Origin: Bacillota bacterium
Lineage (GTDB): Bacteria > Bacillota > UBA4882 > UBA8346
DNA: 64,000 nucleotides
Direction of reading: 5' to 3'
Assembly (NCBI GenBank): GCA_023400055.1
Contig: JAEXFN010000011.1
Span: 108,012-172,011 of the forward strand
In this document: piece by piece, positions 36,096-44,983 of the stretch
Layout: every line of letters starts with the position of its first letter
Position numbering within the stretch: the first letter of the stretch is position 1
Position numbers and translations under genes: made by a program
The notes under the pieces: model-generated
Database searches by the model: none
The model's input: only the letters and a program-made list of their open reading frames with translations
What the model was told of the DNA's origin: nothing

Positions 36096-37134
36096 TGAAA
36101 AGATGATCCGGGAAGGCATGGCCGCCACTTTCCCCTGGCATGAGCTGGGGATGGAACTGGTCGGCGCGGCCGAGAACGGCCTCAAGGCGCTGGAGGTGGT
36201 GGCCGCCACCAAGCCGCAGATCATTTTGACCGACATCCGGATGCCCAAAATGGACGGTCTGGAGTTTATCAAACGGGTCCGCGCGATCATGCCGCGCGTC
36301 AAGATCATCATCCTCAGCGGTTACGATGAATTTTCCTACGCGCAGAAGGCATTGCAATACGGAGTCTCCGATTATGTGCTCAAACCGGTGGGAGTCAAAG
36401 AGCTGACCCGGGTCTTGCAGGAGCTGGTCCGGACGATGGAAGCCGATTTCTCGGCCGAGTTTTTCCTGATCAAAGCCAAGAAAGAGCTGGATCCCGAGTC
36501 GGAGCGTTATCTGAACGCCATCCGGCTGGGCGACGCGAGCAAGGCCCAAGCCGCCTTGGGGGAGATCACCCGCAAGCTGGCGGCGCAAAAAATGGCCGCC
36601 GAGCAATTGCGCAATGTCTGCCTGGAGCTGTCCGACCGGGTGGTGGAAGCCTTGCAGCGCGACGGCATCGCCTTGCCCGGCGACTGGCAGTCCGGCAACG
36701 AGCGGCTCTACCGGGAACTGCGCAATTCGGCCGTTCCCGATGAAATCTACGGCTGGCTGGGCCAATTCACCGCCACGATCCTCGGCTATGTCGCGGCCAA
36801 GAAGGACGATGGCTATCATGTGGCGATCCGGAAGGCGCTGCAGTATATCGACGGCCACTATGCCGAGGAACTGTCGGTCAAGGCCGTCGCCGAACAAGTC
36901 TGTCTGAGCCCGGATTATTTCAGTCATATCTTCAAGAAGGTGCGCGGCGAGAGCTTCACCGATTACCTGAACCGGGTGCGGATCCGCAAAGCCACTGAGC
37001 TCCTGGCGGACAATTTATACAAGGTTTACGAAGTCTCGGACATGGTTGGCTACAGCGATTACAAGTATTTCAGCAGCGTGTTCAAGAAGATTACCGGCGT
37101 TTCCCCCACCGATTACCACGGGCTGAACCGTTAA
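36064..37134 (+). CDS. YesN/AraC-type response regulator
   Basis: 356 residues from the ATG at 36064 (AAAGGAACG upstream). Receiver domain with VVVDDEKMIREG, phospho-acceptor D57 in LTDIRMPKMDG and ILSGYDEFSYAQKAL, then DYVLKPV. The C-terminal 100 residues are a double AraC HTH (AVAEQVCLSPDYFSHIFKKV, VSDMVGYSDYKYFSSVFKKI). Works with the preceding kinase, most likely activating the ABC importer and glycosidase genes that follow by 230 bp. Confidence 0.93.
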   Translation: MALLKVVVVDDEKMIREGMAATFPWHELGMELVGAAENGLKALEVVAATKPQIILTDIRMPKMDGLEFIKRVRAIMPRVKIIILSGYDEFSYAQKALQYGVSDYVLKPVGVKELTRVLQELVRTMEADFSAEFFLIKAKKELDPESERYLNAIRLGDASKAQAALGEITRKLAAQKMAAEQLRNVCLELSDRVVEALQRDGIALPGDWQSGNERLYRELRNSAVPDEIYGWLGQFTATILGYVAAKKDDGYHVAIRKALQYIDGHYAEELSVKAVAEQVCLSPDYFSHIFKKVRGESFTDYLNRVRIRKATELLADNLYKVYEVSDMVGYSDYKYFSSVFKKITGVSPTDYHGLNR

Positions 37135-37242
37135 TCGCACCGAAAAAGTAACCGAAAATATACATCCCGCGCCATGATAACAGGAAAAAGCTCCCACATC
37201 TCCAGGTTCTAAGAATATCCGATACAATCGAAGAATTCTGGA

Positions 37243-37271
37243 TTCTTAACATCGCTTTAAAATTATATAAT
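37243..37271 (+). promoter_or_regulatory. Promoter of the sugar importer/glycosidase operon
   Basis: TATAAT (37266-37271) with a weak -35, TTCTTA (37243-37248), at 17 bp, 95 bp before the binding-protein start. A poor -35 fits a promoter that needs an activator such as the YesN-type regulator. Confidence 0.5.
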
Positions 37272-37366
37272 GAAAATGTTCCAAGCGCGCGCTCCAAATA
37301 AGGAACCTTTTCAGAATTAGTCTTATCAAACCATGAATACAAGGATAACGGGAGGTGCCGATTCCA

Positions 37367-38659
37367 ATGAGAAAACGAAAAATGTTCGGTCTGTTTTTGG
37401 CGGGTTTGATGTTGGTTGGTATCGTGGGTTACGGCAGCCAGGTTGGCGCCGATAGCGAACCGGTGAAGTTTACCTTATGGCATTCCTACGTGGGCGCCGA
37501 TATGCGCGCTCCGTTTATGGACGAGATCCTCAAGAAATTCAGCGCGGAATATCCGGATATCAAAGTCGTCGAGGAACAGATTCCCCGCGATCAATACCAG
37601 ACCAAGCTGAAGACCCTGGCGGCCGCCGGCCAGTTGCCGGATGCCTTCGTGCTGTGGCCGAACGCCATGACCCAGGAGTTCGCCAAAGCCGGTCTGCTGG
37701 CGGATATCAATGATCTGCTCGACCAGAATCCCGACTGGAAAAACTCTTTCGTGACCCCGGCCCTGAAAGAATTCACCGTGAGCGGCAAGACTTATTCCGC
37801 CGGCATCGGCGTGTCGGTCACATCGATCGTATACTACAACAAAGCTCTGTTTGCCAAATACAAAGTGGCTTATCCGAAGACCTTCAAACAACTGCTCAAT
37901 GTCGTGACAGTCTTCAAGAAGAACGGGATCATCCCGATCACTCTCGGCAACAAGCCCAAATGGCCGGCGCAATCGACCATCTTCAGCCTGATGGCCAACC
38001 GCCGCACGGGAAGCGCCTGGCTGGATAACGTGCTCGACAAGAAAGGCGCCAAGTTTACCGACAAAGCGTTTGTCGACGCTTTGAAAGACCTGAAGACCCT
38101 GACCGACCTCGGCGCGTTCAACAAAGACTACAACAGCCTGGACAACGTCCAGATGCGGGATTACTTCTACCGCGGCCAGGCGGCCATGATGATCGACGGT
38201 TCCTGGGCGTTGACCGATATGATCAGCAAAGCCCCCGAGTCTTTGAAAAAGAATCTTGAAATGGGCGTGTTGCCGGCCTTCGAAGGCGGCAAGGGCGATC
38301 CCAACGTCATGTCCGGGGTCAGCGCTACCGGCATCGTAATTAGCGCCAAGGCTTCGCCGAAACAAAAGGAAGCCATCAAGAAACTGATCAAGTTCGTCAC
38401 CGACAAGAACGCCCAACAGTTGTATGTGAAGGACAGCATCCCGGTTTCCTTCAAAAACGTGGAGATCGATCCCAGCAAAGTCGACCCGCTCTTCGCCAAA
38501 TTGGTCGACCTGATCAAAAAGCATCCGTTCGTAACCGTGTATGACTCGGCGCTCAACTCCGAACAGACCGAGATCATCAACGACGGTTTGCAAGCCGTGA
38601 TGATGGGCCTGCAAAAGCCGGAGGATCTGGCGAAACAATTGCAAGCGGCGATTAAGTAA
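37367..38659 (+). CDS. Sugar ABC importer, extracellular substrate-binding protein (family 1)
   Basis: 430 residues from the ATG at 37367 (GGGAGG 11 bp before). Signal peptide (MFGLFLAGLMLVGIVGYGS) with no lipobox Cys. The mature part has VKFTLWHSYVG, FSAEYPDIKVVEEQIPRDQY and PDAFVLWPNAMTQEFAKAGL, then a clear hinge region, as in maltose- and cello-oligosaccharide-binding proteins (SBP_bac_1). First of five plus-strand genes ending in a GH2 mannosidase. Sugar likely a beta-linked oligosaccharide. Confidence 0.9.
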   Translation: MRKRKMFGLFLAGLMLVGIVGYGSQVGADSEPVKFTLWHSYVGADMRAPFMDEILKKFSAEYPDIKVVEEQIPRDQYQTKLKTLAAAGQLPDAFVLWPNAMTQEFAKAGLLADINDLLDQNPDWKNSFVTPALKEFTVSGKTYSAGIGVSVTSIVYYNKALFAKYKVAYPKTFKQLLNVVTVFKKNGIIPITLGNKPKWPAQSTIFSLMANRRTGSAWLDNVLDKKGAKFTDKAFVDALKDLKTLTDLGAFNKDYNSLDNVQMRDYFYRGQAAMMIDGSWALTDMISKAPESLKKNLEMGVLPAFEGGKGDPNVMSGVSATGIVISAKASPKQKEAIKKLIKFVTDKNAQQLYVKDSIPVSFKNVEIDPSKVDPLFAKLVDLIKKHPFVTVYDSALNSEQTEIINDGLQAVMMGLQKPEDLAKQLQAAIK

Positions 38660-38809
38660 CGGAACGCCGCACAATCCATGAAGCACTGATCGTCAAAAGG
38701 GTATGGAACGCGGACCGGCTTGAGATCATGGGATGTCGAATGATTGACGAGTCATCCGCCTTCCTGCCCTTTTTCATTGGTTTTAATCCTGTTCGCTAGA
38801 GGTGAGAAA

Positions 38810-39700
38810 ATGTATATCACCAGTAAAAGTAAGCAATATATCGTAATCGGCCTGGTGCCGGCGCTCTTGTTCTATCTGGTGCTGGTCGTCTATCCGATCT
38901 TCCGCTCCTTCTTTTACGGCTTTTATGATTGGAATGGTTTGAGCGCGCCGATCTATATCGGCATCCAGAATTTTAAGGATATTTTGACGGACGGGATCTT
39001 CTGGCTGTCCTTTAAAAATAACATCTTCATCGTCCTGGCCTCGGTCTTCGGGCAGGTGCCGCTGGGGCTGATCCTGGCCATCATCCTGAACCGGAAGTTA
39101 AGGGGAGCCAGCTTCTTCCGGTCGGTGTTCTTCATTCCGATGATCCTCTCGACCGTGGTCATCGCCCTGTTGTGGTCGACCATCCTCAACTCGCAGATGG
39201 GACTGGTCAATATCCTGCTGCAACGTATCGGCCTGGGATGGCTGGCCCAGGACTGGCTGGGCGACCCGCGCCTGGCGATGTTCACTGTCAGCGGCGTAGT
39301 GATCTGGCAGTTCATCGGATTCTATATGATCATCTTCCTGGCCGCCTTGCAGAACATCCCCAGCGACATCATGGAGGCCGCCGCGATCGACGGGGCCAAC
39401 GAGGCCCAGAAATTATTCCGGATAACCCTGCCGATGCTGTGGACCACCATCAAAACCGCGGTAGTGTTGTGCATCGCCGGCAGTATGCGTTCCTTCGACC
39501 TGGTCTTTGTAATGACCCAGGGCGGTCCGGCCCATGCCACCGAGCTAATGGCCACTTATATGTATAATAAGACCTTTTCGGTTTACAAATACGGCTACGG
39601 CAGCGCGATCTCACTGGTCATCTTCGTGATCAGCTTTGGCTTCATTCTGTTCAGCCAGAAACTGATGGGCCGCAGCAAAGCCGACGAGGGAGGGGAATAG
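38810..39700 (+). CDS. Sugar ABC importer permease (MalF/UgpA family)
   Basis: 296 residues from the ATG at 38810 (AGAGGTGAG upstream); about 66 bp of open frame before it has no ribosome binding site. Six membrane helices, with the ATPase-contact EAA loop EAAAIDGANEAQKLFRITLP. GLVPALLFYLVLVVYPIFRS is the typical first helix. No ATPase gene is present in this locus, so it must use a shared MsmK/UgpC-type ATPase encoded elsewhere. Confidence 0.9.
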   Translation: MYITSKSKQYIVIGLVPALLFYLVLVVYPIFRSFFYGFYDWNGLSAPIYIGIQNFKDILTDGIFWLSFKNNIFIVLASVFGQVPLGLILAIILNRKLRGASFFRSVFFIPMILSTVVIALLWSTILNSQMGLVNILLQRIGLGWLAQDWLGDPRLAMFTVSGVVIWQFIGFYMIIFLAALQNIPSDIMEAAAIDGANEAQKLFRITLPMLWTTIKTAVVLCIAGSMRSFDLVFVMTQGGPAHATELMATYMYNKTFSVYKYGYGSAISLVIFVISFGFILFSQKLMGRSKADEGGE

Positions 39701-39701
39701 C

Positions 39702-40574
39702 ATGAATGCTCAGCTAAAAACGGCCGATGGCGGCAGCCTGCTGCCAAAGGACCGCAACCGTTGGGAGAAACCGGCCTTATATCTGATACTCAGCCTGCTG
39801 AGTGTGGCGACTTTATTCTGTCTCGTCTGGATGTTCTATACGTCCTTTAAAAGCAATGCCGAGATTACCTTAAATATCTTTTCGCTACCGACCGAGCTTC
39901 ACTTGGAGAACTACGTCAATGCCTGGCAGACCGCAAAGATCGGAATTTATCTTTTCAATAGCGTATTCGTGGCCACGGCGGCCATCGTGTTAACGGTGCT
40001 GATCAGCGCCGCCGCGGCGTTTATCTTGTCGAAATTCGACTTTCGCTTGCAAAAAGTGATCTATACCATGTTTATCATCGGAATGCTGATTCCGTTGCAG
40101 TCGGTACTGGTGCCGCTTTTCATCCAGATGCGGAGTTTGCACTTGTTAAACACCCAATGGTCGTTGGTCTTTTCCTACACCGCCTTCGGCCTGCCAATTA
40201 CCATTTTTATTTTGGAAAGTTTCATGCGTTCGTTCCCCAACGCCATCATCGAGGCGGCGGTGATGGACGGATGCTCGATCCCGCGGGTGTTTTTCACGAT
40301 CATCCTGCCGATGGCGCGACCGGCCATCGCCACGGTCACCATCCTGAACTTCCTGAACAACTGGAAGGAATTCTCCTTCGCGTTGATCTTTATTAATGAC
40401 GACGTCAAAAAGACATTGCCGCTCGGACTCTATAATTTCCTGGGCGCTTACAGCAGTAACTATGCCGAACTGATGGCGGCGCTGACCATTTCCTCCATAC
40501 CGATCATCGTGTTGTACCTGATCCTGCAAGAGCAAGTCATCAACGGAATGACCAGCGGCGCGGTCAAAGGGTAA
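39702..40574 (+). CDS. Sugar ABC importer permease (MalG/UgpE family)
   Basis: 290 residues, starting 1 bp after the preceding stop. Six helices; EAA loop EAAVMDGCSIPRVFFTIILP. LQSVLVPLFIQMRSLHLLNT and FLNNWKEFSFALIFI are family hallmarks. Forms the channel with the MalF-type subunit. Confidence 0.92.
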   Translation: MNAQLKTADGGSLLPKDRNRWEKPALYLILSLLSVATLFCLVWMFYTSFKSNAEITLNIFSLPTELHLENYVNAWQTAKIGIYLFNSVFVATAAIVLTVLISAAAAFILSKFDFRLQKVIYTMFIIGMLIPLQSVLVPLFIQMRSLHLLNTQWSLVFSYTAFGLPITIFILESFMRSFPNAIIEAAVMDGCSIPRVFFTIILPMARPAIATVTILNFLNNWKEFSFALIFINDDVKKTLPLGLYNFLGAYSSNYAELMAALTISSIPIIVLYLILQEQVINGMTSGAVKG

Positions 40575-40616
40575 GCAATTTAACCTTTACAATAAAGCTG
40601 AAAAGGAGTTGTGACA

Positions 40617-41966
40617 ATGGCTCAGTTGATTTTCCCAAAGGATTTTATCTGGGGCGCGGCGACGGCTTCCTACCAGATCGAAGGCGGCGCGACGGCGGAC
40701 GGCAAAGGCGAGTCCATCTGGGACCGTTTCAGCCATATCCCCGGCAAGATCATGAACGGCGACACCGGCGACGTGGCCTGCGACCATTACCATCTTTACC
40801 GGCAGGACATTCAGCTCATGAAGGAACTGGGCTTGCAAAGCTACCGCTTCTCCATTAGCTGGCCGCGGGTCTTCCCGAGCGGCCGGGGCCCGGTCAATCA
40901 GCAAGGACTCGATTTCTATAACCGGTTGGTCGACGAGCTGTTGCGGAACGGGATCGAACCTATGGTCACGCTGTACCATTGGGATCTGCCCCAGGCACTG
41001 CAGGAGAACGGCGGTTGGGCGAACCGTTCCATCGTAGACGATTTCGCGGCCTATGCCGCGTGCCTCTTTGACGCTTTGGGCGACCGGGTCAAGAAATGGA
41101 TCACCCACAACGAACCCTGGGTGGTGGCTTTCGCCGGCAATTTCCAGGGCCGGCACGCGCCGGGGCTCACCGACCTGGCCACGGCGGTCCAGGTCTCGCA
41201 CCATCTGATCCTGTCGCATGCCCGGGCGGTTCAGGCCTACCGGGCCAGCAAATACCATGACGGCCAGATCGGGATCACGCTCAACCTTTATCCTTGCGTC
41301 TCGGCTTCGGATTCGGATTTGGACCGGCAAGCTGCTGCGCTGGTGGACGGACACAACAACCGCTGGTTCCTGGATCCGGTGTTAAAAGGGACTTATCCCC
41401 AGGATATCCTCGATCTTTATCGGGAAAAACTGAATGCGCCGCTGATTCGGCCGGGCGATATGGAGCAGATCGCGGCCGCTCCCATGGACTTCCTGGGCGT
41501 GAACTATTATTTCCGGAAAGTGGTCCGATATGCTGCGGTTCATCCGGTGCTGCCCTTCGAAGAGGTCAAGCCGGAAGGTTCCAAGTATACCCAGATGAAT
41601 TGGGAGATCACCCCACAGGGACTGACCGATCTGCTGATCCGGCTCGACCGCGATTATAATCATCCGCACATTTTTATTACTGAGAACGGCTCGGCTTTCC
41701 CGGATGCGTTCGAGGGCGGGGAGGTCGTCGCCGACCCGGACCGCTGCGAATTTCTGGAGGGGCACTTCGCTGCCGCCCATCGGGCCTTGGCGGCCGGCGT
41801 TCAATTGGACGGCTATTATGTCTGGTCGCTGATGGACAATTTCGAATGGGCCCACGGCTACAGCAAACGGTTCGGACTGATCTATATCGATTACCCGACC
41901 CAGCGGCGGATCTGGAAGCAGAGCGCGCTCTGGTACCGGGAGGTCATTAAGAACAACGGGTTTTAA
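40617..41966 (+). CDS. GH1 beta-glucosidase/beta-glycosidase
   Basis: 449 residues from the ATG at 40617 (AAAGGAG upstream). N-terminal signature FPKDFIWGAATASYQIEGG. Acid/base E166 in ITHNEPWV and nucleophile E356 in IFITENGSAF; VWSLMDNFEWAHGYSKRFGL at the end. No signal peptide, so it hydrolyses imported oligosaccharides in the cytoplasm. Specificity could be glucosidic, mannosidic or mixed; the GH2 neighbour points to glucomannan-type substrates. Confidence 0.94.
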   Translation: MAQLIFPKDFIWGAATASYQIEGGATADGKGESIWDRFSHIPGKIMNGDTGDVACDHYHLYRQDIQLMKELGLQSYRFSISWPRVFPSGRGPVNQQGLDFYNRLVDELLRNGIEPMVTLYHWDLPQALQENGGWANRSIVDDFAAYAACLFDALGDRVKKWITHNEPWVVAFAGNFQGRHAPGLTDLATAVQVSHHLILSHARAVQAYRASKYHDGQIGITLNLYPCVSASDSDLDRQAAALVDGHNNRWFLDPVLKGTYPQDILDLYREKLNAPLIRPGDMEQIAAAPMDFLGVNYYFRKVVRYAAVHPVLPFEEVKPEGSKYTQMNWEITPQGLTDLLIRLDRDYNHPHIFITENGSAFPDAFEGGEVVADPDRCEFLEGHFAAAHRALAAGVQLDGYYVWSLMDNFEWAHGYSKRFGLIYIDYPTQRRIWKQSALWYREVIKNNGF

Positions 41967-42047
41967 AAACACGCCCAAAGTTAGCGCCCCAAAGGACGGC
42001 CATGTCCTGCCGGGCGCTTTACATTGCCTCACAAGAAGGGGAGAAAT

Positions 42048-44564
42048 ATGAAGCGATTGTTGAATGAAGGATGGCAGCTTTGCTGTTGCGAGCGGAATTC
42101 GGCGCAGGATGCGATCGGACATATGACTACGGCCGATGAGGATTGGCTGGCGGCCGAGGTCCCCGGCGATGTCCATTCGACTTTGCTGCGGCACGGCCGG
42201 ATCGCCGATCCGTTTTACTCCACCAACGTGGAAGCCTGCCGCTGGATCGAGGATAAAGTCTGGTGGTACCGGAAGGAATTCACCTGGGACCGGGGATTGG
42301 CCGAGGATGAGCTGGTGGAACTGGAGCTGGACGGCCTGGATACGCTGGCCACGGTCTACCTGAACGGCGTCGAATTGGGCCGCCATGCCAATATGTTTAC
42401 CCCGGCGCTCTTCCCGATCACGACCAAGTTGCTGCCAGGCCGCAATCAGCTGGCGGTGCGCTTCGATTCGGTGATGGCCGCGACTGCGGCTTGCGATCAT
42501 CCGGGAATGTGGTATTCCTACAGTCCGAACCGGGCCTGGGTCCGCAAAGCCCAGATGAATTTCAGGTGGGATTGGGGTCCGCGGATCATCACCGCCGGAA
42601 TCTGGAAGGATGTGGCGCTCAACATCCGGCAAACGGCCAAGATCGACAGCGTCTTCGCCTACACCGCAAGCTTGCGGCAGGACGAGGCCGAGCTGGTGCT
42701 GGAGATCGCAGCGTCGACTTGGCGGCCCGAGGTCCAACTCGGCGCCGAGATCCGTTTGAGCCGCGCCGAACAACTGGTGACCGCCAGCGTCGCGCTGCGC
42801 GACGGCCGGGCCACGCTGCGCCTGCCGGTGCAAAACCCCAAGCTTTGGTGGACCCATGACCTGGGCGAGCCGGCCCTGTACGACCTGACCGTCACCTTGA
42901 AAGCCGGCGCCGCGACGGTCGACAGTTACGCCACGCAAATCGGCATCCGCACCCTCACGGTGCGGCAGCGGACCGAGGACGGCCAGAAACGCTTCACCTT
43001 CGTCCTAAATGGCGTGGAGAGCTTCGCCAAGGGCGCCAACTGGATTCCGGCCCATAATTTCCTGGGCACCATCGGGCCGGAGACTTACCGCCGTTGGGTG
43101 GAGATTGCCAAAGAGGGCAGCATGAACATGCTGCGAGTCTGGGGTGGCGGCATCTACGAGAAAGAATGCTTCTATCGGGAATGCGATCGCCAGGGGATCA
43201 TGGTCTGGCAGGATTTCATGTTCGCCTGCTCGTCCTATCCCGATTTTGACCCGGAGTTCATGGGCAATGTCAAGGAAGAGATCCGCTTTGCCGTCCAGGC
43301 GCTGCGCAACCATCCGTCGCTGGCCATCTGGTGCGGCAATAACGAGATCCAATGGATCCACGGCCAGAAGCTGCCCGATCTGCCGGACATGCGGCTGTAT
43401 GGCGAGAAGATCTATCACGACCTGATGCCGGAGCTGTTGGCCGAGTTGGATCCCGCGCGGCTGTACTGGCCGAGCTCGCCTTTTGGCGGCAACGATCCCA
43501 ACAGCGACGACGAGGGCGACAAACACAACTGGCAGGTCTGGGCGGGCCAGGTCTACCCGCACCTTCACGGCGAGCGGATGGGCGTCGACAACACGCCCGC
43601 CGGCATCTCTTTTAAGAAATACGCTGCGGACTACGGCAAGTTTATCTCGGAATTCGGGCTCCATGCCGCGCCGGTCCTGCAGACGCTGCGCGATTGCCTG
43701 CCCGAGGAGGAGCTGTATTGGGGCAGTTTCGGGATGCGCTACCGCAACAAGGATAAGCGGCCCAACCGGGGCTTCCTGCTGATGCAGAGTTATACCGGGA
43801 TGCCCTCCGATCTGCGCCAATACATCGATCTGTCGATGCTGGCCCAGGCCGAAGGGTTAAAATTCGGAGTCGAGCATTACCGGCGGCGCAAACCGGATTG
43901 CAGCGGCGCGCTGATCTGGCAGATCAACGACTGTTGGCCGGCGATCAGTTGGAGCATCGTCGATTTCCACGGCCGGCCCAAAGCCGCCTATTATGCGGTG
44001 CGCCGGGCCTATCAGCCCATTATGCTTTCCTTTAAAGAGGAGGGCCCGGACAACGTTTCGCTGTGGGCGGTCAATGACACGCTCCATGAGTACCGGGACC
44101 GGGTCGAGGTCGGGCTGGCCGATTTCTTCGGCAATCAGGAGTACCGTACCGAACTGGAGATCGCGGTTCCGGCCAACCAGGCGGCTAAGCTCAAGACCTT
44201 TTCGAAGAATCATCTGAACGTAACCTATACCAACTTTGAATTTCTCTATGTCGTTCCCCGGGATCCGGCGGTTTACTCCAATATCCTCTTTTTCGAGGAT
44301 TACAAGGATTTGAACCTGCCGCACTGCCGCTTGACGGTGGAATGCCAAAACGTGGCGGAGGATCGCCTCCAGTTTACGATCCGCACCGATTGCTTCGCGA
44401 AGTTCGTCAAGATCGAGGTCGAACGGGGACTGGAAGACCTCCAGATCAGCGACAACTATTTCGACCTGCGGCCGGGGGAGGAGAAGCGCGTGACCGTTCG
44501 AAGCCGGACGGGCAGTCTGCCGCCGGCGGAGGCGTTCACGATTTCCGCGATCAATCAGGCATAG
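42048..44564 (+). CDS. GH2 beta-mannosidase
   Basis: 838 residues from the ATG at 42048 (AAGGGGAG upstream). Jelly-roll N-domain, Ig-like domains and barrel. Mannosidase-type motifs: FRWDWGPRIITAGIWKDV, NMLRVWGGGIYEKECFY, GIMVWQDFMFACSSYPD. Acid/base E433 in WCGNNEIQW, nucleophile E535 in FISEFGLHA. Cytoplasmic (no signal). It removes terminal beta-mannose from oligosaccharides. Last gene of the operon, ended by a terminator. Confidence 0.94.
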   Translation: MKRLLNEGWQLCCCERNSAQDAIGHMTTADEDWLAAEVPGDVHSTLLRHGRIADPFYSTNVEACRWIEDKVWWYRKEFTWDRGLAEDELVELELDGLDTLATVYLNGVELGRHANMFTPALFPITTKLLPGRNQLAVRFDSVMAATAACDHPGMWYSYSPNRAWVRKAQMNFRWDWGPRIITAGIWKDVALNIRQTAKIDSVFAYTASLRQDEAELVLEIAASTWRPEVQLGAEIRLSRAEQLVTASVALRDGRATLRLPVQNPKLWWTHDLGEPALYDLTVTLKAGAATVDSYATQIGIRTLTVRQRTEDGQKRFTFVLNGVESFAKGANWIPAHNFLGTIGPETYRRWVEIAKEGSMNMLRVWGGGIYEKECFYRECDRQGIMVWQDFMFACSSYPDFDPEFMGNVKEEIRFAVQALRNHPSLAIWCGNNEIQWIHGQKLPDLPDMRLYGEKIYHDLMPELLAELDPARLYWPSSPFGGNDPNSDDEGDKHNWQVWAGQVYPHLHGERMGVDNTPAGISFKKYAADYGKFISEFGLHAAPVLQTLRDCLPEEELYWGSFGMRYRNKDKRPNRGFLLMQSYTGMPSDLRQYIDLSMLAQAEGLKFGVEHYRRRKPDCSGALIWQINDCWPAISWSIVDFHGRPKAAYYAVRRAYQPIMLSFKEEGPDNVSLWAVNDTLHEYRDRVEVGLADFFGNQEYRTELEIAVPANQAAKLKTFSKNHLNVTYTNFEFLYVVPRDPAVYSNILFFEDYKDLNLPHCRLTVECQNVAEDRLQFTIRTDCFAKFVKIEVERGLEDLQISDNYFDLRPGEEKRVTVRSRTGSLPPAEAFTISAINQA

Positions 44565-44590
44565 GCTACGAGACGCGAACTAAACCGGCA

Positions 44591-44616
44591 GGCCGTTCCC
44601 AGGGGAACGGCCTTTT
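44591..44616 (+). terminator. Rho-independent terminator of the glycosidase operon
   Basis: GGCCGTTCC (44591-44599) / GGAACGGCC (44604-44612), loop CAGG, followed by TTTTC. Flanking CCGGCA and TGCCGG extend the dyad. Confidence 0.82.
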
Positions 44617-44643
44617 CATGCCGGCGAGGGCTTTCGTCCGGCG

Positions 44644-44793
44644 TCAGCGCGGTACTTCGTGGAAGACCCACATCAGGACCAGTCCCAAGGCGGTTACGGC
44701 CATTCCGGAGATGATCAAGGGCTTGCTATAGGCGGTTTTGGTGTTGTTACCGATGAGCACCATGATGGCGCCGAAAATTGCGATATAGATCAT
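44644..44793 (-). CDS. Small membrane protein, 49 residues
   Basis: ATG at 44793 with AGAGG 7 bp before. Two hydrophobic helices (MIYIAIFGAIMVLIG and KPLIISGMAVTALGLVLMWV) joined by a short polar turn (NNTKTAYS). Family not recognised. Divergent from guaB and convergent with the glycosidase terminator. A longer in-frame ATG at 44856 has no ribosome binding site. Confidence 0.65.
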   Translation of the reverse strand: MIYIAIFGAIMVLIGNNTKTAYSKPLIISGMAVTALGLVLMWVFHEVPR

Positions 44794-44902
44794 TGGATGA
44801 CCTCTTTCGAGCGTATTTTTTAGGCGGATTATGTAAAATCGGTTGCTGATTTCCAAACGCGCCGATTCCGAGGAATCGATAGCATTGATTATTGTATATC
44901 GT

Positions 44903-44931
44903 TTGACAAATGCGGCGACATTCGATATGAT
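44903..44931 (+). promoter_or_regulatory. Consensus promoter of guaB
   Basis: TTGACA (44903-44908), 17-bp spacer, TATGAT (44926-44931), 53 bp before the start codon. Close to the sigma-A consensus; no purine riboswitch is recognisable in the short leader. Confidence 0.88.
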
Positions 44932-44983
44932 ATTTTTTAACTTAAAAGTTTTAACGGTGAACCCGATGAAGGAGTGGTTAATT

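Noticed and set aside
44860..44983. Upstream extension of guaB to 44843
   Set aside because: The extra 47 codons overlap the consensus promoter, and the ribosome binding site lies before the GTG at 44984.
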